From Clarkia xantiana subsp. parviflora (lineage: Eukaryota; Streptophyta; Magnoliopsida; Myrtales; Onagraceae), in NCBI GenBank assembly GCA_036873135.1, contig JAPTYO010000017.1:13206001-13270000 (forward strand): a stretch of DNA of 64,000 bases, in the 5' to 3' direction. The first letter of the stretch is position 1. Every line of letters begins with the position of its first letter. Below the pieces are notes generated by a model. It ran no database searches. It had not been told where the DNA came from and saw only the letters and a program-made list of their open reading frames with translations. This document shows positions 1 to 10,512 of the stretch, piece after piece. A program made the translations under genes and the position numbers.

Positions 1-2
1 TT

Positions 3-1528
3 AAGAAATATAGGAAACTGGTTCCCGAGGAGTTTATCCCCGCTGATCGGGAATCGCGGGTTCGAGAAATCAAATACATCCTTCGAGGAGAAACCCCCCG
101 CGTTCTCAAGGCGGGATACTACAACTTCTTCGGAAAGGACCAGCATCTTGAACGCCAAATCATCTGGTGCCCCCATGATACTCTTCCTGATTTCATTCGT
201 CCCGCAACCGCAGGTCCATCGGAGGCTGTCACTCCGAGGAGGGCTGCTTCTCCAGCACGGGCCGCGACTCCAGAGGCGCCGATGATGGAGGAGACCCCGA
301 CGGAGGCTCAGTTCCGTCAGGTGACTGACTTGGAGGCTTCTCCTTCCTCCGAGGAGCCGACTGAGGGTGGCCTGCTTCGCCGTCGAAAGCCGGGCCGGAG
401 CATCCTGAGGCCCACCGCGGAGGACGTGTCCCGGAGTCCTCCCCCAGAGCTCCGCAGTCCAACTCCTGAGCCTCCGACCGAGGTGGCTCCCCAGGCTGAG
501 GCTTCTAGGGTCATCCCTCCTCTCCCCGTGGATGAAAATCTTTACAAAGTTTTCACCCCCGACCAGGAGACGGTTCCCTGGAACCCGATCGAGTCTCTCC
601 AAGGGGTCCCGCTCCAACGGGGGGACCTTCAGCCTGATTTGGCCCTGCATCTGCTGGCAGGATCAATTCCTCCAGCCTTGAGGTGGCCAATCTCCCTGGC
701 GCGGGAGGACATCGAGGAGGAGCTCCGCGCTATGGCCATCCGTCGGATGGAGGTAAACTTTACCTTTGCTTTGTTTTCTTCATTGTTCTTGCCTTCGACC
801 ATCGGATTCTAATCCCTTTTTCCCTTTCGTCTTAGGAAACCGCGGACCAGCAGCGCTGCTTCGGCTTCATCCTGGCTCTGAAGGGTGCGTTGTAGGAGGC
901 CCATGCCAAGTCGAGCCCCGACGTTTTGGCCAAGCTCCAAGCGGACCTCGATGAGGCTGTAGCGGCCCGAGAGAAGATAGCCAAGGAGCGGACCCTCCTC
1001 GACGAGATGGCTACGAGCCTGCAGAAGCAGGTTCACGACCACGAGGCTGTCCTGCGTCAGGAGTGGAGGATAGCTCAGGAGGATCAGCGGCGGAACGAGT
1101 CGGAGAAGAGGCAGCTCCTCCACGAGAAGGGTGTTTTCGTGGAACCTCTCGCGGAGGCCAAGGCAAAATTTGAAGCCGAGAAGGCGGAATTTTCTGCCAA
1201 GCTGGCTGAGGCAAAGGCTCAGGGTCGCGAGGAGTATCGGAACTCCGATGATTTCCAGGCGGATGCTGTGAAGTTCTGCAAGGTGGAGAACATTTTGTTC
1301 AATGCCGTCGAGGAGCTCTACACGGCATACGAGGATTCCATCGACTTCAAGAAGTCCGAGACCCTTGCCCCTATTGCAGAGAAGTACTTCAACCTCCCCG
1401 CGGAGAGTGAAGAGACTGATGCCGCGGACCCGACTCCGCGGACTGCGAAGCCTTCTGCCCAGGCCCCTCCGAATCTTCCTCCCTCCGATGCTTCTGAGGA
1501 CCCAACCTCCAACAAGGACCAAGTTTAA
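3..1528 (+). pseudogene. Antisense spliced gene of element A (3' part; coiled-coil protein)
   Basis: The frame is open from the window edge. Exon 1 (3-752) ends at a GT donor, the 83-nt intron (753-835) ends in CTTAG, and exon 2 runs 836-1528; both junctions are phase 0. Exon 1 has a Pro/Glu-rich linker, then a segment with W-N-P and SIPPALR that resembles the same region of the E and G antisense proteins. Exon 2 is a long Ala/Glu/Lys-rich coiled coil (about residues 30-130), then an acidic, Pro-rich tail. An in-frame TAG at 893-895, early in exon 2, breaks the frame, hence pseudogene. The 5' exons lie outside the window. Orientation is opposite to gag-pol and the two genes converge. Antisense extra ORFs are known in Tat elements; the function is unknown. 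Confidence 0.75.
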
Positions 1529-1664
1529 TGCTCTATTCTTTAAGTCCTTGTATTTTTCCTCCTTGTCTTTTGTATCGGAACCCTTAGACCTTTGAGCCTT
1601 TATATAAGACATTTCTTTCATCTGTTTTGATCCCGATAATCGTTTGCACTATTTAAAGCGACTT

Positions 1665-2335
1665 TAGATCCGTTACTTAAAACGTTCCGATGCACCACTT
1701 AAGATGACTTCGTGCGTCCTTCCGACACTTTACTCGAGACTTTACCACTTAAGGTTTCTCGTCTACTTCGGGACTTTACCACTTAAGGTTTCTCGTCTAT
1801 TCGGGACTTCACCACTTAAGGTTTCTCGTCTATTCGGGACTTCACCACTTAAGGTTTCTCGTCCAAGTCACTTAACGTAATTTCATATGTCTTTTCGTGA
1901 CATTTTCCTTGGGACTTTACCACTTAAGGTTTCTCATCCCTGTCACTCAAGGTCATTTTGTACATCACTTAAGATGATTTATTTCGCACCCCTTAAGGCT
2001 TTTACCGCGCCAATCCAGACGACTTAATCGTACCCGTTAGGGCTTTTTTCCGCATCATATAGATGACTTACGCGGACCCGTTAGGGCTTTTTCGTACCCG
2101 TTAAGGCTTTTTGCCGCATCATATAGACGACTTACGCGGACCCGTTAGGGCTTTTTCGTACCTAGGCTTTTGGTTGCATCATAAAGACGACTTACTCATA
2201 CCCCGTAGGGCTTTTGTCCGTACCTCGAAAGGCTTTTTGTCGCGCCGTAAAGGCGACTTACTCGTACCTCGTAAGGCTTTTTATCGTACCTCGGAAGGCT
2301 TTTTCGTCGCGCCCTTCAGGACGTCTTACTAACAG
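1665..2335. repeat. Minisatellite between pol and antisense gene of element A
   Basis: Two blocks of degenerate tandem repeats. The first (about 1700-1970) repeats CACTTAAGGTTTCTCGTC with a period near 33 bp. The second (about 1990-2330) repeats CGTTAGGGCTTTTTCGTACC-like units. It lies between the stop of pol (2448, minus) and the stop of the antisense gene (1528, plus). The CCTTAAGTGGTG core is shared with the array after pol in element F, which supports kinship of A and F. Confidence 0.8.
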
Positions 2336-2447
2336 TTAGAATAAATCTAAAAGCAATTTGATCGGAAGCAACTTCTTTTATTAATAACTCAAAGATTTGC
2401 TTACATCGGATTGATAGATAACTTGCGCCATTCGCAGCGACTTAATA

Positions 2448-5400
2448 TCAAACATGATACTTCTTCAAGTGTGCGCCACTGAAGGAATGTTTCAACGTCT
2501 TGCCATCAAGGTCCTCTAGCTTGTACGCGTTCGGGGCTGGCATCCCTACGATCTTGTAAGGTCCCTCCCATTTCGGCGATAGCTTGTTGATCCGATCTTG
2601 ATGAAAGAACTCGTTCCTCCGCCAGACAAGTTCTCCAACGAAGAATTGTCGGGACTTCACACGCCGATTATAATATCGGGCTGTTGCCAGACGCATCCGA
2701 GCCTGAACCTCATCAGCTTTTCACCCTTTCTTCTCGAGCAAGTCTAAGTCTAAACGTCTCAGTTCCTCGTTCGTTAGAGGTTCATAATACCTCTTGCGAT
2801 GGGACGCCACCGCTATCTCCACGGGGGCAACTGCCTCCGTGCCATAGACAAGGCCAAACGGAGTCTCCCCTGTCGATTGCTTGGGTGTTGTTCTAACAGC
2901 CCACAACACGTTTTCAAGCTTATCCAGCCAATGACCTTGCAAGGCGTAGACTCTCTTCTTCAAGCCATCCATCACGATCTTGTTGGCTGATTCGACTTGG
3001 CCATTAGTCTGAGCATGGCGGACGGAAGCTATCTGATGCTCAATGTTTAATTCCTCCAGGTACTCCTTCAACTGAGCCTCATTGAACGGAGGGCCATTAT
3101 CGCTGATCAACACTCGAGGAACCCCATACCGGGATATGATCTGAGTTTGAAGGAACTTGAGGATCTGCTGCCCCGTTGTCTTGGCCAACGCCTTAGCCTC
3201 TATCCACTTCGAGAAGTAATCGATGGCCACGAGTAAATACATGCAGTGACCTTTTGATTGTGGAAGAGGTCCCACCAGATCAATGCCCCACTGCGCGAAG
3301 GGCCAAGCACTCCTGATGGACATCAAGTCCGCGGCGGGAGCCACGATATTTGGAGCGTACCTCTGGCATGCATCACAGGATTGGACCATCTTTGTAGCCT
3401 CCTTGTTCATCGAAGGCCAATAGTAGCCTAGATTCAACGCCTTCCTCACAATGGATCGGGCCCCCTCATGACAGGCCGCAACTCCCTCGTGCAGCTCTCT
3501 CAGAATCCGATTCGTATCAGGCTCCGCCACACATTTCAGAAAAGGCTTTACATGCCCCCTCTTGTATAACTGGTTGTCCACCATCACGTAGTCGTTTGCG
3601 ATTCGACGCAACCTGACAGCTGCCACTTCATCATCGGGGAGTGCCCCCGTAGTCAAGTATGTGACCATCGGGGTCATCCAGGTGGGTTTCTCTTCTTCCT
3701 CCGATCCTGCTTCAATAGCGCAAACCTCCGTCAAATCGATGGTTGAGATAATCACTCTCTCCAGAAAGTGCACCTTCCGATTCTCCTCGAGGGCCACTCC
3801 CAAAGCAAACTTGCTTAAGGAATCTGCCTCCGCATTTTCTTCCCTCGGGATTGCCTCGATGTTGAAGCTTTTGAAGCTTCCCTTCAAAGTCTGCACCTCG
3901 TGCAAATACTTCCTCAATGTCGGGCTCTTGGCTTCATAGTTCCCCTGGACTTGATTCACGATCAAGCTGGTATCACACTTTACTTTTAAATGATCGACCC
4001 CCGTACCCTTGGCAATTTTAAGGCCCGTGATAAGAGCCTCATACTCCGCTTCATTGTTGGTGGCCTTAAACGTCAAGGCCAAGGCATATCGCAAGGGCTC
4101 GCCTCCACCGGGCGGTATCAATACGAATCCTGCCCCCGATCCTTCTACACTTGATGAACCATCAGTGTACATCTCCCAAGTGCTCTCCTCTTTTGGCTGT
4201 TCTGCTATCGGGACTTCCATGGTTGCCCCCTCTGCGGGACCCGCTTCTTCCAGATCGGGTGCCGTAGACTCAGCTATAAAATCCGCCAATGCCTGGCCCT
4301 TAATAGCAGTTCTTGGAGCAAAATGGATACGGAACTCCGTAAGCTCAATGGCCCATTTCACCAATCTCCCCGACGCCTCCGGTCGGTTCAAAAAGTGCTT
4401 CAAGGGCTGATTAGTTAACACCGTAACCTCGTGGGCATGGAAGTAAGGTCGTAGCTTTCGAGCGGCAACAATCAACGCAAAGAGATACTTCTCAATAGCG
4501 GGATAATTCATTTCTGATTTGGCAAATGCCTTGCTTACATAATAGACAGGCACTTGGTTGCCCTTGACAATCTTAATCAACACAGAACTAACAGCAACCT
4601 CAGAAACAGCCAAATAGAGATAAAGCGGCTCGCCTGGAACCGGTTTCGGCAACGGCGGGAGGGTACGGAGGTGCTGCTTGAGTGCCTGGAATGCCTCCTC
4701 GCACTTTTCGGACAATTCAAAATTCTTGTGGGCCCTTAGCACATCGAAGAATGGCATGGCTCTGTCACTCGCCTTGGATAGGAATCGATTCATCGCAGCC
4801 AACCGGCCATTCAACACTTGAACCTCCCGATGAGTCTTCGGGGACTGCATCTCCTCGATTGCTCGTAGCTTCTCAGGGTTCACCTCGATTCCTCTCTGGC
4901 TCACCATGAACCCTAGGAATTTCCCCGAGTTCACCCCGAAGGCACACTTGTCTGGGTTCAACCGAACCTGATGAAACTTCATCCGCTCAAACGCCGCTGC
5001 CATGTTCTGGACGTGGTCCCCTGCCTATCGGGACTTCACCAGTATGTCATCCACATACGCCTCCATAGTCTTTCCCAGCATGTCTTCGAACAACTTGTTC
5101 ACCATCCTCTGGTAAGTTGCTCCTGCATTGATCAGTCCGAAGGGCATGACGTCGTAGTGATAGACGTCACTATCGGCATAGAAGGCCGTATGGGGGGCAT
5201 CCTCCTTTGCCATCTTGATCTGGTTATACCCGGAATAAGCATCCATGAAGCTCAACAGCTCGTGTCCCGATGTGGCATCCACCAGCTGATCAATCCTCGG
5301 GAGCGGGTAGCAATCCTTCGGGCAGGCCTTGTTCAAGTCGCGGAAATCGACACACATTCGCCACTTCCCATTACTCTTTGGCACCAGGACTGGGTTAGCG

Positions 5401-6131
5401 ACCCAAGTCTGGAATCGGAGCTCCTTGATGAATCCAGCATCGAGCAGTCTGCCCACCTCTTGCTGGATTGCAACCCTCTTATCCGCGCCCATCGGACGCC
5501 TCCTCTGCGCGATAGGCTTGATCGCGGGGTCAATCTTCAATTCGTGCACAATCACGTCGGGGCTGATTCCTGGCATATCACTCGGGGACCAGGCAAACAG
5601 CTCTTTGAACTCCTTCAGAAGCTCGATCAACTCTCGGGCTCTTTCCTCCGACAAAGCAGACCCGATCTTCACCTTCCTCCGAGGTCCATCAATCTCAACC
5701 TCCTTCAAATCCTCCATGGGGGCGGGACGCCCAAATTCCTCTCGAGGATCGGCATCAGTCTGCAGGACAGCCATGGCTTCCCTTCTTCTCCTTCGGGTGG
5801 CGTTGACATAACACTTTCGCGACGCCACCTGGTCACCCTTGACCTCTCCGACCCCATTGTCAGTCGGGAACTTCATCTTCTGGTGGACAGTTGAAGCGAC
5901 TGCCATGAGAGGGTTGATTGTGGTCCTCCCGATAATAGCATTGTTTGTTCCCGCGGATTCTACTACGACGAAATCCACGTTCCGCCGTTCCATCTTCCGG
6001 CCACTACCAAACTCCACTGGTAAGGTAATCATCCCCAACGGATAGGAAGTCGATCCAGAGAATCCTACCATCGAGAAGTTCACCTGCGTCAGGTCCTTCT
6101 TCGTCTTTCCCATGGCCTCCAGGGCGTCCAT
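2448..6131 (-). pseudogene. Element A pol (RT, RNase H, aRNase H, integrase), broken
   Basis: Polyprotein with RT (YVDD box just before 5027), a degenerate first RNase H, a second archaeal-type RNase H (MYTDGSSS, NNEAEYEAL), an HHCC zinc finger and a DDE integrase core (WGID, SDNG, VESANK), then a C-terminal KWEGPYKI segment. It is interrupted by in-frame TAG at 5025-5027, right after the RT box, and TGA at 2721-2723 in the integrase tail. At the N-terminus the protease catalytic DGGS segment present in element F is missing; a duplicated HDDA stretch (two 25-bp copies at 6149-6173 and 6191-6215) takes its place and shifts the frame from gag. Both stops fit C-to-T changes in CAG and CGA-like codons. 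Confidence 0.9.
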
Positions 6132-8073
6132 GAAAAGAATGTCGGAGGAGCGTCATCGTGGGGGTTTTCCACGTCCAGGGTCACGACCAAAGCGTCATCG
6201 TGGGGGCTTTCCACGCCTATCAAATCCTCCGCTGAGAAAGAAATCACAATTTCCTCCTTTAGAGTCCACGACCGGGACCTCTTGCCTAGCACCACAGCAG
6301 CGGAGATGTGAGAAGCATAATTCTCCCGAGAAGCGGTGGTGTCACCTCCCGCTGCCATTCCTCCGTGAATGACGTTAATGGTCCCCCGTCTCTCCTTACG
6401 GGCGCCAGAGCCAGAGGGCTCCGACTCAACCTTCTTCTTCTTCGGGGATCGATCACGGGACTTGGAACGGGACCGCGACCGAATTTTGGAGCGGGATCGG
6501 CACCGTCCTCTTCCGACGAACTCCTTCAGCTTTCCTTTCTGGATTAGCTTCTCTATCTCCTTCTTCAGCTCCCGACAGTTATCTGTGTCGTGAGTGTGAC
6601 CATTGGCTCGATGGTACCGACAGTAACGATCAGAGCGGCCTCCCAAGAACTCACCTTCTTTTCTCGGGGGGTATCGGGCGAGACCCTGCCTATCCATCAC
6701 CGCTAGCACAGACGTCATCGAACTGTTAATGGGCACGTTCCGACTTTCGCGGTTATCCTTCTTCGGGGGACGTCTGTCCTCCCTTCTCTCGGGGCGACCA
6801 CGGCTCCTACTTCCCTCCGATTTGTCGCTTCCTCTGCGGTCATCCGACAGCTTGGCCAATGTCTTTCCTCTTCCCGATTTCGGAGGATCAAGCTCTCCGG
6901 CAGCAATCTTCGACTCCTGCACGTCGATCTGCTGCTTTACCCTCGCTTGCAGGGCCTCCATGCTCCGCACAGCCTTCGCGGCTACACTGTGCATCAGATC
7001 GGACCCATAAGGAGCAGATAGGTTCCGAAGGAAAGTGCGGATGGTCTCTCCCTCCGATATCTCCTCATCGATCTCCGTGGCACTGGCAGTGAATCGTTGG
7101 TAGTAATATGCCAACGATTCGTCGGATCTCTGCACCACCTGGGTCAGGGATCTCACGCTCTTCAGGAGACGCCTACGCCCTTGATATTGCTTGATGAAGT
7201 GATCATGCATGTCGGCCCAGCACGTGATGCTTCCCGGCGGTAGACTGAAAAAACATGTCATGGCCCTTTCTCCTAAGGTGATTGGGAACAATGAACATAT
7301 GAGATCATCATTCGAGGTTCTACCCATGCAGGCCTGGACATGCCTCTGAACATGGCGGACCAGGTCTCCTTCACCATCGTACTCCTTGATGGTCGGGATG
7401 CCTAGACCTGGTGGGGCGACAGTATCTAGCAGCCCCGGAACGAAAGGATGACTGGATCGATCCCTCAGCTCCGATGTCATTTGCTTCTGGTCACCCATGC
7501 AAATGCTGACAATTTTCACCACCCGATCGGGGGTGATGGGGCCATTCAGGGGAATGGTCCTTTGTTGCACTGGTCCGGGACCATCCACCACGAATTTCTC
7601 CGGGTGCACGGGCTCCTTGCCCTTATTCCTGGGCTGAATCTCCTAAACCTCCTGTTCTTCTGGAACCACCCTCGGAGGGGGTGGAGGCAGCTCTTCTCGC
7701 GGAGGTAACTCCTCTGCCCTCCTGGCAGCCTCCCTCTTGTCCAACAGAGCCTCCATGGCCGCCAAGAACATAGGCATAGCATCTGCCACTGCCTTGGCCA
7801 ACTCCGAGTTTGAAGAAGAGCCTACTTCCCTTCGCGGGACTTCCTCTAGTACCCCACCGGGTTTGGGGGAGCATCCACCTCCCTTCGCGGGATGTCTTGC
7901 CTGTTCAGCGTCGTGTCTCGGACTGAGACCTCATCATCACCATGCCCCCCTGTCTGAGAAACTGCAGGGTGCTCACCTTGTTCAGCAACATGTTCCGGCA
8001 ACGGGGAATTCACAGTTCCAGCGGGGCGAGAACTGCCGGCCTGAACTTGCTTCTTCTTGCCACCACCGGCCAT
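6089..8073 (-). pseudogene. Element A gag, broken
   Basis: Capsid-type Gag of the Tat lineage, aligned end to end with the gag of element F. The main open part is 6089-7609. It holds the retrotransposon gag domain (FFSLPPGSITCWADMHDHFI and following), an Arg/Ser-rich basic stretch and a C-x2-H...GH...C zinc-binding motif before the NVIHGG linker to protease. Upstream, 7846-8073 encodes the N-terminus starting MAGGGKK. The two parts are separated by a frameshift near 7850-7880 and by an in-frame TAG at 7643-7645. The start at 8073 is supported by its place about 40 nt after the primer-binding site. Confidence 0.87.
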
Positions 8074-8109
8074 TGATCTGGTAGAAACTATTTTGGCTTT
8101 TTGTTAGTT

Positions 8110-8127
8110 TCCTACTGACGGCGCCAA
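8110..8127 (-). promoter_or_regulatory. Primer-binding site, element A
   Basis: On the minus strand the sequence straight after the LTR reads TTGGCGCCGTCAGTAGG. The first nine bases of TGGCGCCGT match the complement of the 3' end of plant tRNA-Asp (established); beyond that the match falls off. Confidence 0.75.
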
Positions 8128-8864
8128 TGTTGGATCACGGGCGAAGCTCCGTTACGTTCTTGACGGAAAGTTTGAACTCCTGGGCTCCGCGCGATCCTGC
8201 AAAAGGGGATGACCTGGGTGGTGACCCAGAATCCCTCTCCGATGCCTAAATGAGTATCTGATCAATGGGATGGTAAGCAGTAATCTAAGTGCGTATTAGA
8301 GAATGTATTTTCTGAGGTAACTTCCTCCTTTATATAGGAGGGGAAGTTACTCAGTTACCTGTGACCGTGGCTGGCCGTTTTACCCATGATTCTGTATATC
8401 TCGTTCGGGATTCCGTGTATCTCGCCCCACGCTCCGCGTATCTCGCCCATACTCCGCGTATCTCGGGCACGCCCTGCGTATCTCGGGGAGGTTATCTATA
8501 TCTCAGCCGTTTCTCACTACTCTTATCTAGTAGGCGGGTTTCTCGGCCTTATCCTCTGATCACAAGTCCCAACTCTTGTCGGGGACTCTAGAGTTATCTC
8601 ATTCTAGGTCACCACCTAGGACCCTTTGTCTCACGAGACAGGTCCAGCCTCCGCGGGGCTTTATCATCGGGGCCTTTACGAAGGCATATTGGGGCCTACT
8701 CAGAGGCTTCTTGTCGGGAGCATTCAACTCATATATCGGGACCGCTAGGATCGGAACCCTTCGTACTGGGCTTTTGGGCCTTTCCGGCCTTTCACGAGGC
8801 CCGCTGGACTTACTCGCCGCCTAATGACTGTTAACGGGGCTAACGATTACATCGGAACCCATCA
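8128..8864 (-). repeat. 5' LTR of element A
   Basis: A 737-bp LTR bounded by TGATGG at its start (8864, minus) and ...CCAACA at its end (8128), next to the primer-binding site. The start and end match those of the element F LTR. A TATA-like box lies inside. Confidence 0.85.
8328..8338 (-). promoter_or_regulatory. TATA box in LTR of element A
   Basis: CTATATAAAGG on the minus strand, in the same relative position as TATAAAAGG in the LTR of element F. It is the likely core promoter for the gag-pol transcript. Confidence 0.6.
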
Positions 8865-9062
8865 GAATTAAGGGAATCAGAAGAGTAGTCTCTGCCCGCC
8901 TTCTATGTTGTTCTATGAAGATCATCAGTGATTTGAATAATAATAATTAATTAAGAAAATAAGGCAAAACCATTTAGATAAGGGTTAAGAAACAGTCTAG
9001 GTTTCACCCATGTTTGAAATTTGATATCTTAAGATTAAAATGTTATTATGGACAGTCGAATG

Positions 9063-9923
9063 CAGTGTTATCAGAATTTGACCGGACCGGCGGTCCGACC
9101 GGATTGGATCGGGAACCAGGGCCTTAAACGGCATGGTTCGCTCAAAAGACTAAGAAGGAAGAGAACCCGGTTCAACGTCTAGTTTTATAGCGAACCAGAC
9201 GATTCTGAGAGGACCGGGCGGTTCACCGACCCGCCAGTTCAACACTTCTAAAAAAAACTTTAAAATCCTAATTCTATCGAGTGCAGGCGCCAAGAAAGTC
9301 TGCGAACCTTTCGAAGCTCCATCCTTCCGAAGCGAAACCAGCAGAGGAACTCGGAGCTCTGTCTTTCATTTATCTGCATCCTTAGAATCATGTTCAATTC
9401 AGATGAAGATGTTCAATTTTGTTGATTAGGCTGCAAAATGTGACCTCAATCAGCTACTCGGAAGTACCATTAAGACAAAAACAAATATTTGAACTCGAAA
9501 ACTAATTAACAGTGCTTGAAGACTATCAATGTCATATATTTCTTGGCGGATTAGTACAATAGCCAAGTAGCAATGGGAATCGTACTTGGAGGTGTACCAG
9601 AGGCCACATCGGAGATCGACAAGGAAAAGGAGATCGGGCCAGAGCAAATATCTCACCGATAAAGATGGAAAGCTCGTATATGGATCTCAGGTATTTTATG
9701 TGGATGGAAGAAGAAGACGACTATGAAGGAACCAGGAAGGGGGTAAGTGAAGAAACGTGACTGAGGAGAGAGAGGTGAAGAAAGGGATAGTGAGTAACAA
9801 ATAGTTCGTTAAGAAAAAATGAGTCGAGTGGAAACTTCTGGAACGGTTCATACAGGTTAGAACCGATTCGAACCGGACAAACCGAGCACCTCTCCGATTC
9901 AGCGTCCGGTTCTGCTAACACTG
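9063..9923. mobile_element. hAT-like MITE with CAGTGTTA termini
   Basis: About 861 bp with terminal inverted repeats CAGTGTTATCAGAA (left) and CAGTGTTAGCAGAA (right, complement). Subterminal GACCGG/CCGGTT repeats occur near both ends. The 8-bp flanks are GTCGAATG and ATCCCATG, five of eight identical, which would be a decayed hAT-type target duplication. There is no credible transposase. CAGTG-type termini are typical of hAT elements. Confidence 0.7.
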
Positions 9924-10512
9924 ATCCCATGTTTAATTTTTATTAAATTTAGAGTCTTAGCGCGTATTTTCTTCTCTTCAATCATTTCCATCAACCCACT
10001 CACTACTCATAATACATACTTTTTACTTTTAACAAAATCGCCTAATTCCCCCGCCCCCCAAACTTTAAAATCCAAAAGAAATAATTTCCAGCAGAGTGGA
10101 GTTGAGCGACTTCCAACGACAACGAAATTTACTAGCACAAATTTGGCCAGCTTCTCAACCTATTAGGTGATGGTCTCATCAAGGTAATGAGAATGAAGCG
10201 TGCATGAGAGCTCAAATTTAATAGTCGTATTCATCGAAATTAACTTCTCTAAAGTAATCACACCAAGACATTAAAAAACAACTCAAAATAAAACCCGGAA
10301 CTGTATTAATCGGACACCAAATACATGGTGAAACTAATAAAGAAACATTATTAATAATTGTATCTTATTTATTTATTATTATATTAGGCATTGGTTTTCC
10401 ATTAGAGACAGACAGGCACGGTACTGACCATTAAATATAAATCCGGAACTCGCCGAAGATCAATTATTATTCATTCTGAGGATTGGGCAGGGGGAGGAGT
10501 AGTGTACTTCAA
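9924..10512. other. Intergenic region with 3' flank of the ALDH7 gene
   Basis: AT-rich DNA without a coding signal. On the minus strand AATAAT (about 10466) and overlapping AATAAATAAA (about 10364-10375) lie 40-150 nt after the ALDH stop and are candidate polyadenylation signals. Nothing else recognised. Confidence 0.5.

Larger units (their letters stand above)
1..8864 (-). mobile_element. Element A: Ty3/gypsy Tat-lineage LTR retrotransposon, 5' part, decayed
   Basis: Reading on the minus strand, the order is 5' LTR (8128-8864), primer-binding site, gag, protease-RT-RNase H-aRNase H-integrase, minisatellite, then an oppositely oriented spliced gene that runs off the left edge. The 3' LTR is outside the window, so no target duplication can be tested. 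Two RNase H regions after RT mark the Tat lineage. At least three nonsense codons, one frameshift and one protease deletion make this copy non-autonomous today. It is a relative of element F: gag and pol align throughout with only scattered differences. Confidence 0.93.

Noticed and set aside
809..1621. 270-codon minus-strand ORF opposite the A antisense gene
   Set aside because: A shadow of the coiled-coil exon on the other strand: Leu-rich, low complexity, no family resemblance.
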